A stretch of DNA of 64,000 nucleotides from Closterium sp. Naga37s-1. Lineage: Eukaryota; Streptophyta; Zygnematophyceae; Desmidiales; Closteriaceae. Location: NCBI GenBank assembly GCA_947471745.1, contig CANJKZ010000774.1, positions 4,004,001-4,068,000 of the forward strand. The letters are read 5' to 3'. The notes under the pieces were generated by a model. That model was not told the origin of the DNA and did no database searches. It saw only the letters and a list, made by a program, of their open reading frames with translations. A program made the position numbers and the translations under genes. The first letter of the stretch is position 1. Every line of letters starts with the position of its first letter. Of this stretch, positions 10,977-23,191 are shown piece after piece.

Positions 10977-12750
10977 CGAGGTTCAACTTGTCGAGTGACT
11001 CCTTCGTGGCCGAGCCAGCCTTCGCTAGCTCTAGCAGATGAGCAGCTGCAGAGATGTGATCGGCAGCCGCCATGAGACTCTTCCCTTTTGCCTTTCGCAG
11101 CCCATTTGCGTGCAGATCCATTCTTCCCTGCTGCTGCCGGTGGAGACGAGAGCGATAGCCGGATCGCGGAGGATGGGGAGAAAAATCGATGACGCTTTCA
11201 GCGACGCGGCTGCGGAGATTCGAAGAGAGGTTAGTGCATGAAAGGGATAAGCGAAGCGGAAAACGAGCGTGAAGCAGGCTGCTGCTTTTACCGTTAAGTC
11301 TGTGCACTCTGCCAAGAGTAAGGTTCCATTTACTAACATTATTCTGACGCTCAGCGACAAAAGAATCATGGTACTTATCAAAATGCTTGCTGCCACAGAG
11401 CGAACAGGATAAGGTCGGATAATGGACGAGCAGCTTCTTCGCCTGGTCAGCAGGGCCAGCGATCATGTGGATCCATCGACGATTCAGGTTCTCAGGGTGA
11501 GCGTAAACCAGTCCCTTTACGACATCCGTATCAGCTCCACTGACAGGGTGAAGCATTCGATGCAGGCAAGTGCAACGCAAAAATGCCGACCACTTAGTAC
11601 TCGTGAGCGGGTAAGTCACCAGACGATCATGAATGAGGATCAGCTCAACAGCAGCAGAGACACCCATGACCGAGAACTCGATGGCGTGCGGGTTCAATGC
11701 CTTCTCTCGGGCGAAGGCCGAGTCCTCAGTGTGTTGCCAGTGAAGGGTAATTAGTTGACCCTGATTCTTAAGAGGCTGATAAATCACCTCCTTCTTCCGC
11801 ACCCAATCCGCATCAGATTCCATCGCGAAAGATACTTGCAGACGACAGAAGCACGTCTTGGCAATATAGGACGTCTCAATATGCTGGAACTTTGTCGCTG
11901 ATGCAGCGTCATCTGATAATTATGTGTACCACCCATGCTTTATCAGTGCCTTGACAACATCAATCACGCAGGAAATTTCCTTATGCAGCATAAAGGGAAT
12001 CAGCAAGATTGCGACCGAGCGCAGACCAAAGCTGGCTTCCTTAACCAGATCAATGATCATTTCGTCGTCGGAGTCGTCATCAATGAAACCTTCGTCGTCA
12101 GCAAGCCCAACTGAAGGTACCGTAACCTTGTCAGCAGCAGATAATCCAGAACCACCAGCATCTGACAACACCGCCTTGTCCTTGTCAATGACTGCAGGAG
12201 CCTGGATGCCATTGGAGCTATCAACCTCCGTGGGAGATGGCGGGTCCGAAGCAGGACGTGAGCGTTGTCCCTTAGGCAAAACCGGGACATCAGCCGGATG
12301 AGACATCGTGCGAGGATGAAGAAAAGCAGGCAGCAGGAGAGCGTGCCGAGCACCCTCAAAGATTGCAGTTGATGCCTGATGACTGAGCACGGAAACTTTA
12401 AGTAGTGTCCTGGCCTTGTCAGGCTCCAGTAACTCGAGCAGTAGGTGGTGCGTTCTCGAGGTTGCGACCTTGGTAGCTTCACTGTTAATAATAGAATAGT
12501 TAAAACAATTGCTGTTGAACAATGTATGTGTGTTGAAACCATGATGCGAGACATGATCAGCTGGAGCCTGGAAACCCCGGGAATGCCTGATAAACTCCGC
12601 GAGTTGTCGCCTTATAACTGGAGAAACCAAGGTCAGCAAAAATGACTGGTATTCCATGTTGATCGTTAAAGACGATACTGTTAACCGAAGCGGAATGGCG
12701 GAAGGCATGCTAACGAGAATGTTGACCGTAGTTGACTCGGCAGAATCCAT
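10948..12750 (-). pseudogene. LINE ORF1 (gag-like), one in-frame stop
   Basis: A 600-codon minus-strand frame from ATG at 12,750 to a stop at 10,948, broken only by TAA at 11,920-11,922; the frame is the same on both sides. It contains an acidic stretch (EGFIDDDSDDEM, near residue 235) and a Cys/His cluster CSLCGSKHFDKYH (around 11,390). Around 12,560-12,680 another frame reads as more protein-like, suggesting a pair of compensating small indels. Position directly upstream of ORF2 gives the assignment; I do not recognise the sequence by family. Confidence 0.7.
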
Positions 12751-12770
12751 GGCCGCCTAAAGGCGGAGAA

Positions 12771-13169
12771 GACGGAGAGCATGGGTGTTTGAGGATGAGA
12801 GAATGGAAGAATCACTGCAAAACAAATAGTTCACCAAATGATACATTCTAGGTCTCAGCAAACTCTTAGTGATTTACATGAGCAAACATATACGGTATGT
12901 TTAAACTACATGATGTATCACTATTTCTCAGTTGGGTATATATTTTATAAGCTACATCTGAAAGGGGAATAAACATTAAGTTCAAGATGTTTATATTGTC
13001 TCGTTAGCAACTGCAGGACATGACCATAATTAGACCTTGTTGGCGATTGGGAGCAATGGGTTTCTGCATCCACAAAAACCAAAACACCGACAAAGTAAAT
13101 ACCGGTAAGCCTATTTTCTCATGGGTATCAAAGACTCATATCCACTCAGAAATGCTTGAAAGACTGCGC
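12771..13169. other. Spacer between LINE and CAP-D2 3' end
   Basis: AT-rich sequence without a credible gene. It may hold the CAP-D2 3' UTR, and possibly a small terminal exon after TGTCCTGCAG near 13,010 on the minus strand. Confidence 0.5.
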
Positions 13170-14468
13170 TTACCTGGGAGAGGCAGGCTTCTTCCTTCCA
13201 AGCGATTTCCTCCCACACCTGTCCATCTCCCCTTCACTCTCACTCTCACTCCCAAGCAATGCAGCCCGCCTGTTCTTCAACCGTCTCATGGCCGTCCCGC
13301 CCCCTTCAGCCACACCCCCTCCATCACTATCACTCCCATCACTGTCACTCTCGATAACCGCTCTCCTCTGGCCCCTCCCCCTGCCCTTCCTCTCGCCCAC
13401 TGGCCTCAAGACAACGTTCTCGATCCCGCCATTCCTCCCCTCACTGCCTCCCTGCCTGCCAGGAAGCTTCCTCTCCCCAACAGGCCTCAATTCAACCTTA
13501 AACGCCTGGCCCTTGTCTGCCACAACATCTCCCTCGTCATCCTCCTTCCCCTCTTCCTCTTCCTCGTCCTCCTCATACCCTTCCTCCTCACTCTCCTCGA
13601 CTCCTTCCTCCTCACCAACCTCCTCAACATCCATTTCATCCACCTCAACCCCCTCCTCTCTTCCCTCACTCCCCTCCTCGTCACCGTCACTTTCTTCCTC
13701 AACACCCTCACTCTCCTCCTCTACCTCCTCTGCCTCCTCCTCTACCTCTGCTCCCTCTCCTTCCTCTGATTCCTCTGCTTCCTTTGTGGCACTTGCCCTC
13801 CTCTGATTACTTCCCCGCCCCCCTCGGCCCCCACTTTTCTGCACCACCACCTCCTCCTCACTCTCGTGTCCACTCCCCTCCACACTCTCTTCCCCACTCT
13901 CCTCCTCACTGCTACTCCATGCAACCAGCTTCCTCCTCCGGCCACCTCCACCTCCCCCAGCCCTCCCACCTTTCATGCTGCTTCTGCTCTTCCTCGCGCA
14001 GTTGGTTGGACTCTCTCCCCTCCCCCTCTCCTCCTTCCCCCTACTACCCACACTGCTCCTCCCACCACCACTACGGCTACTACTCCTCACACTCATCCCT
14101 CCTTCCTCCTCTTCCTCCTCTTTCCCAGAAATGTCCTCCTGCACCTCCTCGACCTCGTCATCCTCTTCAACCTCCTCCACCTCACTATCACACTCCATAT
14201 CCTCTCCTGCTCGTGCCTCTTCACCACCAGAACCATCGCACTCCGCATCTCCAGAACCATCACCACCAGCATTTCCAGAATCCCCAGCATTCCCATCAGG
14301 CTCCTGAGCAGCATCTTCTGCAGACTCCCTAGCAGCATCCCTGGCAGTGGCTTTAGCAGCGGCTTTGGCAGCCTTGGCAGCGATGGCAGCAGCAGCGGCA
14401 GCAGACGCCTCCTCCTCCTCCCTCCTCTCCTCGTGCGTCCTCCCCATCAGCTCCTCGAACTTCTCCAA
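13170..14468 (-). other. Acidic low-complexity C-terminal tail of CAP-D2
   Basis: About 430 residues dominated by Glu, Ser, Gly and Asp, with basic patches (RRRKLVAWSSSEEE, RKSLGRKKPASPR) and Ser-Asp runs such as SDSDGSDSD that resemble CK2 sites. Plus-strand open frames opposite it are Ser/Pro/Leu-rich shadows. Confidence 0.7.
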
Positions 14469-17400
14469 CTCCTCCCTCAGCTCTGGCTTTGCAAACTTCT
14501 TTGCCTGGTGGGGGTGGAGGAATGGGGTGGTTGGGAATATTGCTATTCTGTAATGTGCAATGCATGTAACATGCAGGTAAGCTCCTCAAACCTCTCCGAC
14601 TTCTCCCTCAGCTCTGGCGTTGCAAACTTCTTTGTCTCGTGGGACTGGAGGAATGGGGGGAGCGGATTGGGAAAAAGGGATTGATTTTCTTCCATATTTC
14701 AGCGCGTCCTTCATGTCCTTGCAGTTGTCCATCAGCCGCCGTGCACCCCAAGAGGCCACTCACCTTGCCACTGGCGGTCCTGATACAACCCAGTCCCACA
14801 CTCTCACAGCCCACGCACCTTACCAGTGGCCGTTCTTAGATACTCCAGCACAGCAGCGTCCCCCAGAGCGTCCTTCATGTCCTTTTAGTTGTCCATCAGC
14901 CTCCGCTACTCCACCACCACAACCCCCAGTCCAAGCGCACTCACCTTGCCAGTGGTGCTGCCATTCGCCACCCCCAGTCATTCCACCATCACAACCCCCA
15001 GAGATCACGCACCTTGCCAGTGGCACTCCTCAGGTACTCCAGCACAGCAGCGTCCCCCAGAGCGTCCTTCGAGTCCTAGTAGTTGTCCATCAGCCTCCGT
15101 GCACCGCCACAGTCCACTTACCTTGCCACTGGCAGTCATAAAGCACCCCAGCACCGCAACCCCAGACCCTACGCACCTTCCCAGTGGCTGTCTTGAGGTA
15201 CTCCAGCACAGCAGCGTCCCCCAGAGCGTCCTTCATGTCCTTGTAGTTGTCCATCAGCCTCCGCGCACCACCACAGCACCGGAGCCAACTCACCAGAAAG
15301 TGAAGCAGGGGAATTAGGGAACTCACGCACCTTGCCAGTGGCGGTCCTCAGGTACTCCAGCACGGCAGCGTCCCCCAGGGCGTCCTTCATGTCCTTGTAG
15401 TTGTCCATCAGCCTCCGTGCACCGCGCTCGGAGATCGGCAGCAGGGAGAGGCAGAAGGCCACCATGCGCTGCTGCTGCACCCTCCCGTCCCTGCCACCCC
15501 TGCTGCTGCTACCGTTGGCGTTCTTAGTAGTGCCGCTGTTGTCGCTGCTGTTGGTGCTGATGCCTTCCTCAGAAGCAGCAGTGGGATCCATGTCGGGAGA
15601 AGTAGCAGACATGGAATCGGCATCAGCACCACTGGTAGCGCCATTGGCAGCAGCTGCATCTGCCATAGTCCCAGCAGGAACCACGTCGATAGAAGCAGCA
15701 GCAGCAGCACCAGCAGTAATACACGCAGCAGCCGAGGAGGATGCGGGGTGGGCGTTGGTGAAGCGGTGGCAGAGCTTGTCGATGAGCCCCTCGCGCTGCT
15801 TGTCCTTGTCTATGAAGGCGATGAGGAAGCGCAGGATGGCATGCAGCGAGGGTTCTGAGAGGTGAGGATTCACCGCCATGTGGCTCAGCATGTCCGGCAG
15901 CAGGTTGTAGACCAGAGAGGAGCCTGGTGGGAGGAAAGGAGCAAATGGGGGGGGGGAGTGCCAACGGAGGGGCGGGGAGGGGGCACAGCACGAGGCGAGT
16001 GGGGAAGGGAGGGGGAAGTGGAGAGATAGAGTGAGGGAAGAGCTTGTCGATGAGCCCCTCGCGCTGCTTGTCCTTGTCTATGAAGGCGATGAGGAAGCGC
16101 AGGATGGCGTGCAGTGAGGGCTCTGAGAGACGTGGGTTCACCGCCATGTGGCTCAGCATGTCGGGGAGGAGATTGTAGACCAGAGAGGAGCCTGGCGAAT
16201 ACAGCATAAGAGGGGACGGTGGGGTGGAAGGGAAAGGATGAAGTGGGGTGGAGTGGGGTGGAGGGTGAGCCTGTCAATGAGCCCTGCTCCTTCTGAGAGG
16301 CGGTGCGTCCACCGCCTTGTGGCTAAGCATGTCAGGGAGGAGAATGTGGACGAGCGAGGAGCCTGGGGTGAAGAGCATATGGAAGGGACGGGCAGGAGGG
16401 AAGAGCGTGGACAGGTGACAGACGCTGATATGGCAGGGTAGGAGTGTACGGGCGGGAGCAACAGAAACAGCAGAGGAGGAATATGATGAGGAGGCAGAGA
16501 TGGAGCAGGCAGTGCAACCAGGAGTGAAGAGACGAGAGCCCTTCTCACCCTTTTTGGAGAGCTCGTGGAAGAAGAGGCGGGCAAGGTCAGCGTTGCGCGG
16601 CTCAGGGTCCTCCAGACACACTGCCAGGCTGCTGATGTGGCCCTTCACCTGGCGTGGGGGTTGAGGTGGGGGGGAGGGGGGGGGGAAGTGAATGGCGAAG
16701 GGAGAAACGGGAGCGGAAGGAGGGGGAGATGAGTGGAGATATGGGAAGACAGAGGTCCTCCAGACACACTGCCAGGCTGCTGATGTGCCCCTTCACCTGG
16801 TACGGGGGGAGAAAGGGGACGGGCAAGGGAGAGAGAGGAAGGGCGGGTGTAAGAGCAGATAGGGAACAGCAGCATGATTTGACGACGAGGGTGCTGACTG
16901 ATAAGTTCTTTGAGACGTCTCAAAACTACGGAACATCGTCTTCAGCATGACATGATGCCGACGGTGCTGAGTGACACAGAGCAGAGTAGTGTATGCGTGG
17001 GGTGCCCATGGCTGAGGACTTCAAGGTGACTTTTGAGTTGACTCAAAAGTGACACGGAGCAGAGTAGTGTATGCGTGGGGTGGCCAAGGCTGAGGGCTTC
17101 ATGTGAAGCCATCTAACCAGACCCACCTTCATCATGTCGTTGAGAATGAGGTGAGAGAGCACCAAGAGCGCCTGTCTTCTCACGAACGCGTCCCCATCGC
17201 TGAGAGCGGTGTACGAGTGGGGCGTCCACGGCTGCAGCAGGTTGGGGCAGCGCAGAGCCAGGTCCCCTAGGGCCACCATGGCGTTGGCGCGCACAGAGGG
17301 GTGCGGATGGGTGCGGAGGAGTGTGAAGAGCAGCTGCAGGTGGGACTCGCTGTGGGTGGGGAAGGAGGGGGGAGAAGGGAGGAGAGGAGTTGAGTCAATG

Positions 17401-20400
17401 TGAGTCAGGGTGCGTCAGGGTGCGTCAGGGTGCGTCAGGGTGCGTCAAGGTGCATCGAGGGTCGTCAAGATAATTCAGAGTGAGAAAAGTTGATTCAAAG
17501 TGAGTGAGTCAAGCTGAGTCACGGCGAGGAAGGGAAGCTCACCAGAAGTGGCTGTCGATGGCCATGAGCTTGGACAATGAGAGCACAGCACACACATACA
17601 CTCCCTGACTCGCTGCAAACGCCTGAGGTCGCCTGCACAGCGCCGAGATAAACCACGCCACCCGCCCCACCAGGTACTCCCGCCCCTCGCCCCGCCTCCT
17701 CTCCAGCCCCTTTTCCATGGCCACTATCTCCCCCTCCACCTGCTCCTGTAGCGCCTCTAGCTGCGCCTCTGCTGTCACTGCCGTCCCCAGCTCCTCCCCC
17801 ATCTTATCCCCCCTTCCCCCGCTGTCCCCTCCATCACCCGAATTTTCCTCTTCCTCCTCCCTCACGCCCACACTCTCTACGCCCAACTCCTCTTCTTCAC
17901 TCTCGTACTCATACACTGCAGGGGTGGCAGCGACGCTTCTCCTCTTCCCTGCCCCAGAGACTGTACTCTTCCGGCCTGTGCTCTTCCTGCCTGCCTTTGG
18001 CTTTTTCCCGGTCAGGCTGGCCTCCATGGCTTCGGCAGCTGCTTCAGCCTCTGCTTTTTCCTTTGCTGCGCGGGCTGCCCGGATGCGGCGCACGAGCCTC
18101 TCCACGTGGACCAAGTGCTCTAGGGCAGCCTGCCCGGTCACAAAAACGAAAGCTGAGAGCTTTGCAGCGTCAAATCTCCTAAGGGAAGTCTCAAAACCTC
18201 TCTCACTCCCACCACCAGCTGTAGCTGCAGCAGCAGCAGCAGTTGGAGCAGCAGCAGGGAGACCAGCACAGTCAGCACCATTATCAGCACCACTTGCACC
18301 AGTGCTCGGAGCATCAGCGTCAGAATCAGCACCAGCAATAGCATCAGCATCCTTGCCATCCCCATTGCTGCTTGTCATTCCCTCCTCCCCACTCGTTCCT
18401 GTACCATTTTTGTCCTCGTTACCGGCCTCCCCACTACCATCAACAACACCACTCACGCAACTTCCCTCCCTACCCTCACCCTCCCCTCCCCCCCCACCTC
18501 CCCCTCCTCCACCCACCACAGCAGCACCCCGTCCAAACATCCCCTTTACAAGCTTCTTCAGCAGCACGCCACAGTACCTCTCCGGCGCAGGATGCAGCAC
18601 ATAAACCGCCCTTACCGCCTGCTCCATCACACCATACCTCGCCCTTTCAGGCAATTCCAGAGAGCTGCCCGAAATAACCCCCTCAAGCAGCGCAAATACC
18701 CTGTGCCCCGCCCCCATTTCCTCCCGAACCTCCTCGGAAACCCTTTGCAGGGCGATACAGGTGTAGAGAGCGAGGAGAGGGTCGCTCTGAGCCCGCCTGC
18801 CTAGGCCTATGGCTAGGAGCGCGCTCAGATGGTGGTTGAGGATTTCCGGGCGGGTTTTTGCGGCCATGGAGAGGAGGATCAGCGCGCCTGTGCTCTCTGC
18901 TGACGTGGCTCCTGGCAAGTTGAAAGTGAAGATGTCCCAAAGGATGGTCACCTGGTGGAGGTTACGGGCGAAGGAGAGAGGAGAGGAGGGAGGAGAGAAA
19001 GAGAGGAGGTTCGGAACAGAAGCGAAGGGGAGAGAAACAATTCGATGCCAAAACAAAAACAGAGACACAAAACAACGCCAAGACAAGAGAAGCTCCGAGG
19101 CCAACACTGCCATCCCCCCGTCATCCCGTTCTGCCTGCAATCAGCTCACCATCTGCATGGTGACATCTCCGTTGTGCACCAACGTGCCCACCAGCACTTC
19201 CAGCGCCGCCAGGCTGACAGGGACATTTCTAGGCTCTCACGAGTCAGTCTGCTCACCTTACCAGCTTCACTGGATACCATTCTCACCTGACCAAACTCCC
19301 ATTCAATCGCCTCATGTCACTCACCATTTGCATGGTGACATCCCCATTGTGCACCAACGTGCCCACCAGCACCTCCAGCGCCGCCAGGTCGCCAGAGGAG
19401 GCGCCGTGCGTGAGAGCCACGAGGCTGCGCGCTGCCTGCTGGGATGAGCGCCCCTTCACGTGCAGCTCCAGCACTGCCGCCTCCACCGCTGCTCGTACAG
19501 CAGGATCGTGGGAGAACACCTGAGGTGAACGGGAGGGAGAGGGAAAGCTGAGAGGGAGGTGAGAACCCTCAGGGTGGTTCGCCCTCGCCCCTTCACGTGC
19601 AGCTCCAGCACTGCCGCCTCCACCGCTGCTCGTACAGCAGGATCGTGGGAGAAGACCTGGATACGGGAGGGAGGGGGGATGGGAAGGCGAGAGAGACGTG
19701 TGAGAGCCCTGAGGGTGGCTCGCCCTCGCCCCTTCACGTGCAGCTCCAGCACTGCCGCCTCCACTGCTGCTCGTACAGCAGGATCTGGGGAGAAGACCTG
19801 CGGGGGATGGGGAAGCGAAGGAAGGGACGGGATGAGGCTCGCCCCTTCACGTAGCACTGCCGCCTCCACTGCTGCTCGCACTGCTGGGTCATGCGAGAAT
19901 ACCTGCGGAAGTGCTGCGTCCCATCTCACCAGTCACCTTCCTCACACTCGTATCCCATCTCACCAGCGGCAGGATCTTCTTAAGCCTTTCACTCGCCCCG
20001 TCCACGCGGAAGTGCTGCAGCGCCGTGAGCAGCAGGATGGCGCCCTCCACGTCCGACACGGCGCTCGACCCCAGCAGCGCCGCCAGCGCGCCCGTCACGG
20101 CCGCCAGCAGGCGGCAGAACTGCAGCCCCGCGCTCAGCGACGCCACCAGCGTGCGCGTCTGCTCCACCCCGAACGACCGCCCCAGCACCGCCTTCCCCCC
20201 CCCGCCTGCTTCGCCTGCTGCCCCTGCTGCCCCTGCTGCCCCAGCAGCTCCGTCTGGAAGCCCCTCTGCAGTAGCACCAGCAGCACCTCCTGCCTTGCCT
20301 CCCTCTCCCTGTCCCTCCCCGTCTCCCTGGGTCGCCTGGGAGTCCACCCAGCTATCATCACCCACACCTCCTTCAGAATCCCCCCCCACCCCCACTTCCA

Positions 20401-23191
20401 CTGCTGCAGCCGCTGGTCCTGCCCCTTCATTTCCTGCGCCCTCCACCCCCTCGCCCTCACCCTCTCCATCACCGTCGCCCTCGCCTCCCTCCCTGGCCTC
20501 CTGCTCTTCGGCGCGCCGGCGGCTCTCCTCCATGGCTGCCAGCTCCACACGAGCCTTCTCCAGGGTGACCTCGAATGGTGCCACCCGCAAACTCGGGCCG
20601 AACGGGTTCTGGTGAAGCATCTCGCCCAGGAGCTGTTGAGAGGGGTTGGGAGTGGTGGACATTGGTGGAAAGAGGTGTGGAGGGCGCGACTACCATGGGC
20701 GAGACATGCCTTTCGTAGGGTGATCTCCAAGGGGGGCTTTGGAAGAGTGGGGATCGAAGAATGGAAGGAAAACACAGCCATGAAGGCAGGTGGGAGTGCG
20801 CATACAGCTGTGGAGACACCCAACCATCTCTCGTCAACTGTACGGTTGCTCAACTGAGGGGTGTACAGTTGTTTTGTGTCTTCCCATCAGACACACATAT
20901 TCACCCACCCTCGTCGACCCGTGTCCCATCTACCACAGCCAAATCCCATATACTCACGACCTCGTACAGTCACTTGCCAGGGCGGCAGCATGTGCTAGAG
21001 CAGAAAACTGCGTCTCAGTACCCCAGAAATAGGCAGGGCACCTCCCACCGCTCCCTCAAGATTCAATCCACCCATGTCCCTCTCACCTGCAACGCATTCT
21101 TCCTGACCAGCGACGACTTGTCCTCCAGCCGCCCCACCGCCAGCTCCGCCACCGCATTCCAGTGCCCCAGAGGCACCGCCTTCTCCCCGCACAGCCACGC
21201 CCACACTTGCATCACCCGGCTGCGCACGTGCGCGGACTGGTCGCGCGCGCGCTCCATCAGCACCGCCAGCAGCCCCTGCTTGCTCCGCAGCCGCTGCAGC
21301 CGCGCACGTATCGCGCCCCTCGCCGCGGGGCCTTCCTCCTCCGCGCCACCCGCGGAATCCCTTCCGCCCTCCCCGTCCTCGTCCCCTTCCGCTCCTTTCC
21401 CCTCCGCGCCCCCGTCTCCTGCCGCAGACCCTGCTCCGCCAGGCGCTCCGCCAGCGTCGGCGGAGTAGAGACGCGCGAGGAGGCGGCTGATGGCGGTGAC
21501 GATGGCGCAGCGGAGCACGGCGGACTCCCCGTGTTCGAGGTGCGGCACGAGCAGCGGCAGGGATGCGGCGAGCAGGCGAGGCTGCTTGTTGGCGAGGGCG
21601 ACGAGGAACTCCGCCACCTGATGTACACAAGAATAAGATACGGGGGCATGGGGTGGTTATATTACTGAAGCCCCGTCCTCTCACGTCCCGCAAAACCGTT
21701 TAGGTACCCAAAGGCGCACATCTCACGCAACCGAGCCCGGACTCACCTCGTGCACGCCGCTGTTCGCGCGGCTATACTCTTTCAGCCCCGTCCTCCCCAC
21801 GTCCTGCAGAACTGCCGCCGCCAGGCTCGCCTGCCCCAGCTGCTCATCCGCGTACACCACCACGTCCGTGACTACATCGGGGGAGTGCTTCTGGTGGTGC
21901 AGCAGATGCAGCAGGCCAGATACCACCTGCACCAGGTACCCCTGCTTCACGGCGCACTGCGCCAAAATCTGCACGAGCGGCGCGCGAACATCCCCGTTTT
22001 TTAGCAATTCGGCATCTTCAAAGAGCGTGAACGCCAGGCTGCAATAAGCTTCCATAAGGCTCTCTTCTGGCGCGGAGCCGTGGTAAAGAGAGCTGAGCCT
22101 AACTGATGTGGCTGTAGCGAGCGCCTTGAGCACCTTGGGCATTTGGCGCTGCCACTCCCACGAGTGGGACACCACCGCCTTCTTCCGCGATTGGCGACCC
22201 CCCTAAAGAGACAAATGAGGAAGGAACGAGGAGGGACCGAGGAGGGAACAAGGAACGAGGAGGGACCGAGGAGGGAACAAAGAACGAGGACGAATAGATG
22301 CAGGTTATTGTTGGTCTGGGATCAATTCGAGCCTCGCGGAAAACATTTCAAGTTCAGGATTTCATAAAATTAGTCCAGGATCCTAGTTTAAGCCTGCCTT
22401 ACCTTTTGAGAAGGACGGTCGGCATTTTCGGTCGCCTTGGCAAGAGCTGCGTGCTTGACGATACATGCGAGGAAGTAGCTGTAAATCTTGATACAGTTCT
22501 TGTAGGAGCTGATTGACGGCCCTGATGTGGACACGTCAGTGTCAGCCGCTGACGTGGACGAGCTGCCGGAAGACGACGCGAGGAATGCTGCGATTGATGG
22601 AACGAGGCAGCTGAGATTCGTTGCCAAGGAGTCGATCAGAAGGTCCTTGGACGAGGCATCCAGCTGGTCAAAGCACCTGCAGAGAATTTACGGTGGAGTG
22701 CGAAAGAGGAGAAATGAACACGATAGTGTTGGAAAGGTTCTGTGGATTCAGTAGAAACGGGCTAGGAGTTGAAACCAAGCGAGTCAGAAAGAAACGGAAG
22801 GTAAGAAACGGACGTGTGTGGCCCATTTTGCCTACTATGCCTAGGTGACGTACTTGACAGCCGAGTATAGTTTGTTGAATGTCTCTTGCTCCTGCACGCA
22901 GAAAACATCCTTCTCTCCGAGCTCACGCGAGATTTCTGCACGAAAAATACCGCAATACCGTAAGAATAACCATTCATAGCAAACTAGCACCTTTGAAAAG
23001 TGGCTGGAAAGAAAGTATTGAGTCTGTGAAGGTGGAAGATCTTTGCTGTCAGCTTATACCAGAAAATTAGTACCTCTGACAAGGTTGGGCTCGATCGCCG
23101 CTTCTGCTATATCTGTGGCATGGAGACACCCTGAGGACTCGTCGTCATTCTGCTCGAGGTCATCCAGATTTTTCGGAATCCTGAACTCCAT
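13170..23191 (-). CDS. CAP-D2: Condensin complex subunit 1 (CAP-D2 / NCAPD2), 12 exons
   Basis: HEAT-repeat subunit of condensin I, which compacts mitotic chromosomes with SMC2, SMC4, CAP-H and CAP-G. Exons (high to low): 23191-23074, 22935-22854, 22676-22403, 22202-21747, 21617-21087, 20632-19964, 19519-19325, 18951-17543, 17349-17127, 16648-16549, 15923-15331, 14504-13170. All junctions have GT-AG ends and matching phases, giving about 1,994 residues without a stop. Family signatures: GEKDVFCVQEQETFNKLYS near the N-terminus, SSLVRKNALQ/LLGEMLHQNPFGPSL, the Cnd1 core ALGDLALRCPNLLQPWT and VLSHLILNDMMKVKGHIS, LARLFFHELSKKG, YNLLPDMLSHMA, ARRLMDNYKDMKDAL, and KKFAKPELREELEKFEEL. It exceeds the usual 1,300-1,400 residues because of acidic/Gly/Ala inserts in exons 5, 6, 8 and 11 and a 400-residue acidic Ser/Glu tail. 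The stop overlaps a consensus donor (CCCAG|GTAAGC), so a small further exon is possible. Confidence 0.93.
14565..15272 (-). repeat. Exon-echo array between CAP-D2 exons 11 and 12
   Basis: The end of exon 11 (coding ARRLMDNYKDMKDALGDAAV, 15,345-15,430) recurs as decayed copies at about 15,183-15,272, 15,018-15,105, 14,822-14,910 and 14,705-14,752, spaced about 120-200 bp apart and each carrying a remnant of the donor side. The start of exon 12 (KKFAKPELRE) recurs at about 14,590-14,640. The copies contain stops and small changes, so they are treated as intronic. Confidence 0.85.
15990..16380 (-). repeat. Exon-echo copies of CAP-D2 exon 11 start
   Basis: The start of exon 11 (GSSLVYNLLPDMLSHMA) appears three times: the used copy from 15,923, a close copy at about 16,193-16,040 that stays open through DKDKQREGLIDKL, and a degraded copy at about 16,360-16,270. 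The middle copy also has an acceptor, so alternative or duplicate exon use cannot be excluded. Confidence 0.85.
16753..16800 (-). repeat. Echo of CAP-D2 exon 10 start
   Basis: A second copy of the segment coding VKGHISSLAVCLED, about 150 bp upstream (in the sense of transcription) of the used exon 10 start at 16,648, with its own acceptor-like CACCTGGTA context. Confidence 0.85.
16909..16924. repeat. Palindrome site 1 (centre ACGT)
   Basis: TTTGAGACGTCTCAAA, a perfect 16-bp palindrome in the intron between CAP-D2 exons 9 and 10. It lies between two diverged direct repeats (16,871-16,900 and 16,946-16,978, both carrying a GGTGCTGA core). Confidence 0.85.
16971..17108 (-). repeat. Tandem echo of CAP-D2 exon 9 flanking palindrome site 2
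   Basis: Two units of about 60 bp (16,971-17,030 and 17,049-17,108), roughly 90 percent alike, begin GTGACAC.GAGCAGAGTAG. Both resemble exon 9 at 17,198-17,240. The palindrome at 17,029-17,050 separates them. Confidence 0.88.
17029..17050. repeat. Palindrome site 2 (centre TTGA, decayed TCGA)
   Basis: ACTTTTGAG, then TTGA, then CTCAAAAGT: a 22-bp palindrome with one central mismatch that a single CpG transition would explain. It lies between the two exon 9 echoes. Confidence 0.88.
17405..17458. repeat. Short tandem repeat, GGTGCGTCAG units
   Basis: About five 10-bp units of GGTGCGTCAG in the intron between CAP-D2 exons 8 and 9. Confidence 0.85.
19146..19225 (-). repeat. Echo of CAP-D2 exon 7 end
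   Basis: A second copy of the segment coding VGTLVHNGDVTMQM with its donor, about 180 bp downstream of the used exon 7 donor at 19,325. Confidence 0.88.
19588..19905 (-). repeat. Triple echo of CAP-D2 exon 7 start
   Basis: The segment coding FSHDPAVRAAVEAAVLELHV occurs at the used exon (19,519 downward) and again at about 19,655-19,588, 19,797-19,731 and 19,905-19,842, spaced 110-145 bp. The first two echoes keep an intact protein sequence; the last is shortened. Confidence 0.9.
22213..22290. repeat. Tandem purine-rich repeat in CAP-D2 intron 3
   Basis: Two to three units built on GAACGAGGAGGGACCGAGGA. Confidence 0.8.

Larger units (their letters stand above)
10672..12770 (-). mobile_element. 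LINE, 5' portion (ORF1 and start of ORF2)
   Basis: Continuation of the LINE at 1-3,306, beyond the inserted Copia element. ORF1 starts at 12,750. The exact 5' end is not visible but should lie shortly above 12,750. Confidence 0.85.

Noticed and set aside
13020..14684. Long plus-strand Ser/Pro/Leu-rich open frames
   Set aside because: Exact antisense of the acidic CAP-D2 C-terminal coding region; composition is the mirror of Glu/Ser codons.
14822..15272. Echo copies of the RRLMDNYKDMKD segment as additional CAP-D2 exons
   Set aside because: They contain stops or lost splice sites, and including any would duplicate a single conserved helix.
17717..18604. 295-residue plus-strand open frame
   Set aside because: Shadow of CAP-D2 exon 8, which has family signatures and matching splice phases on the minus strand.
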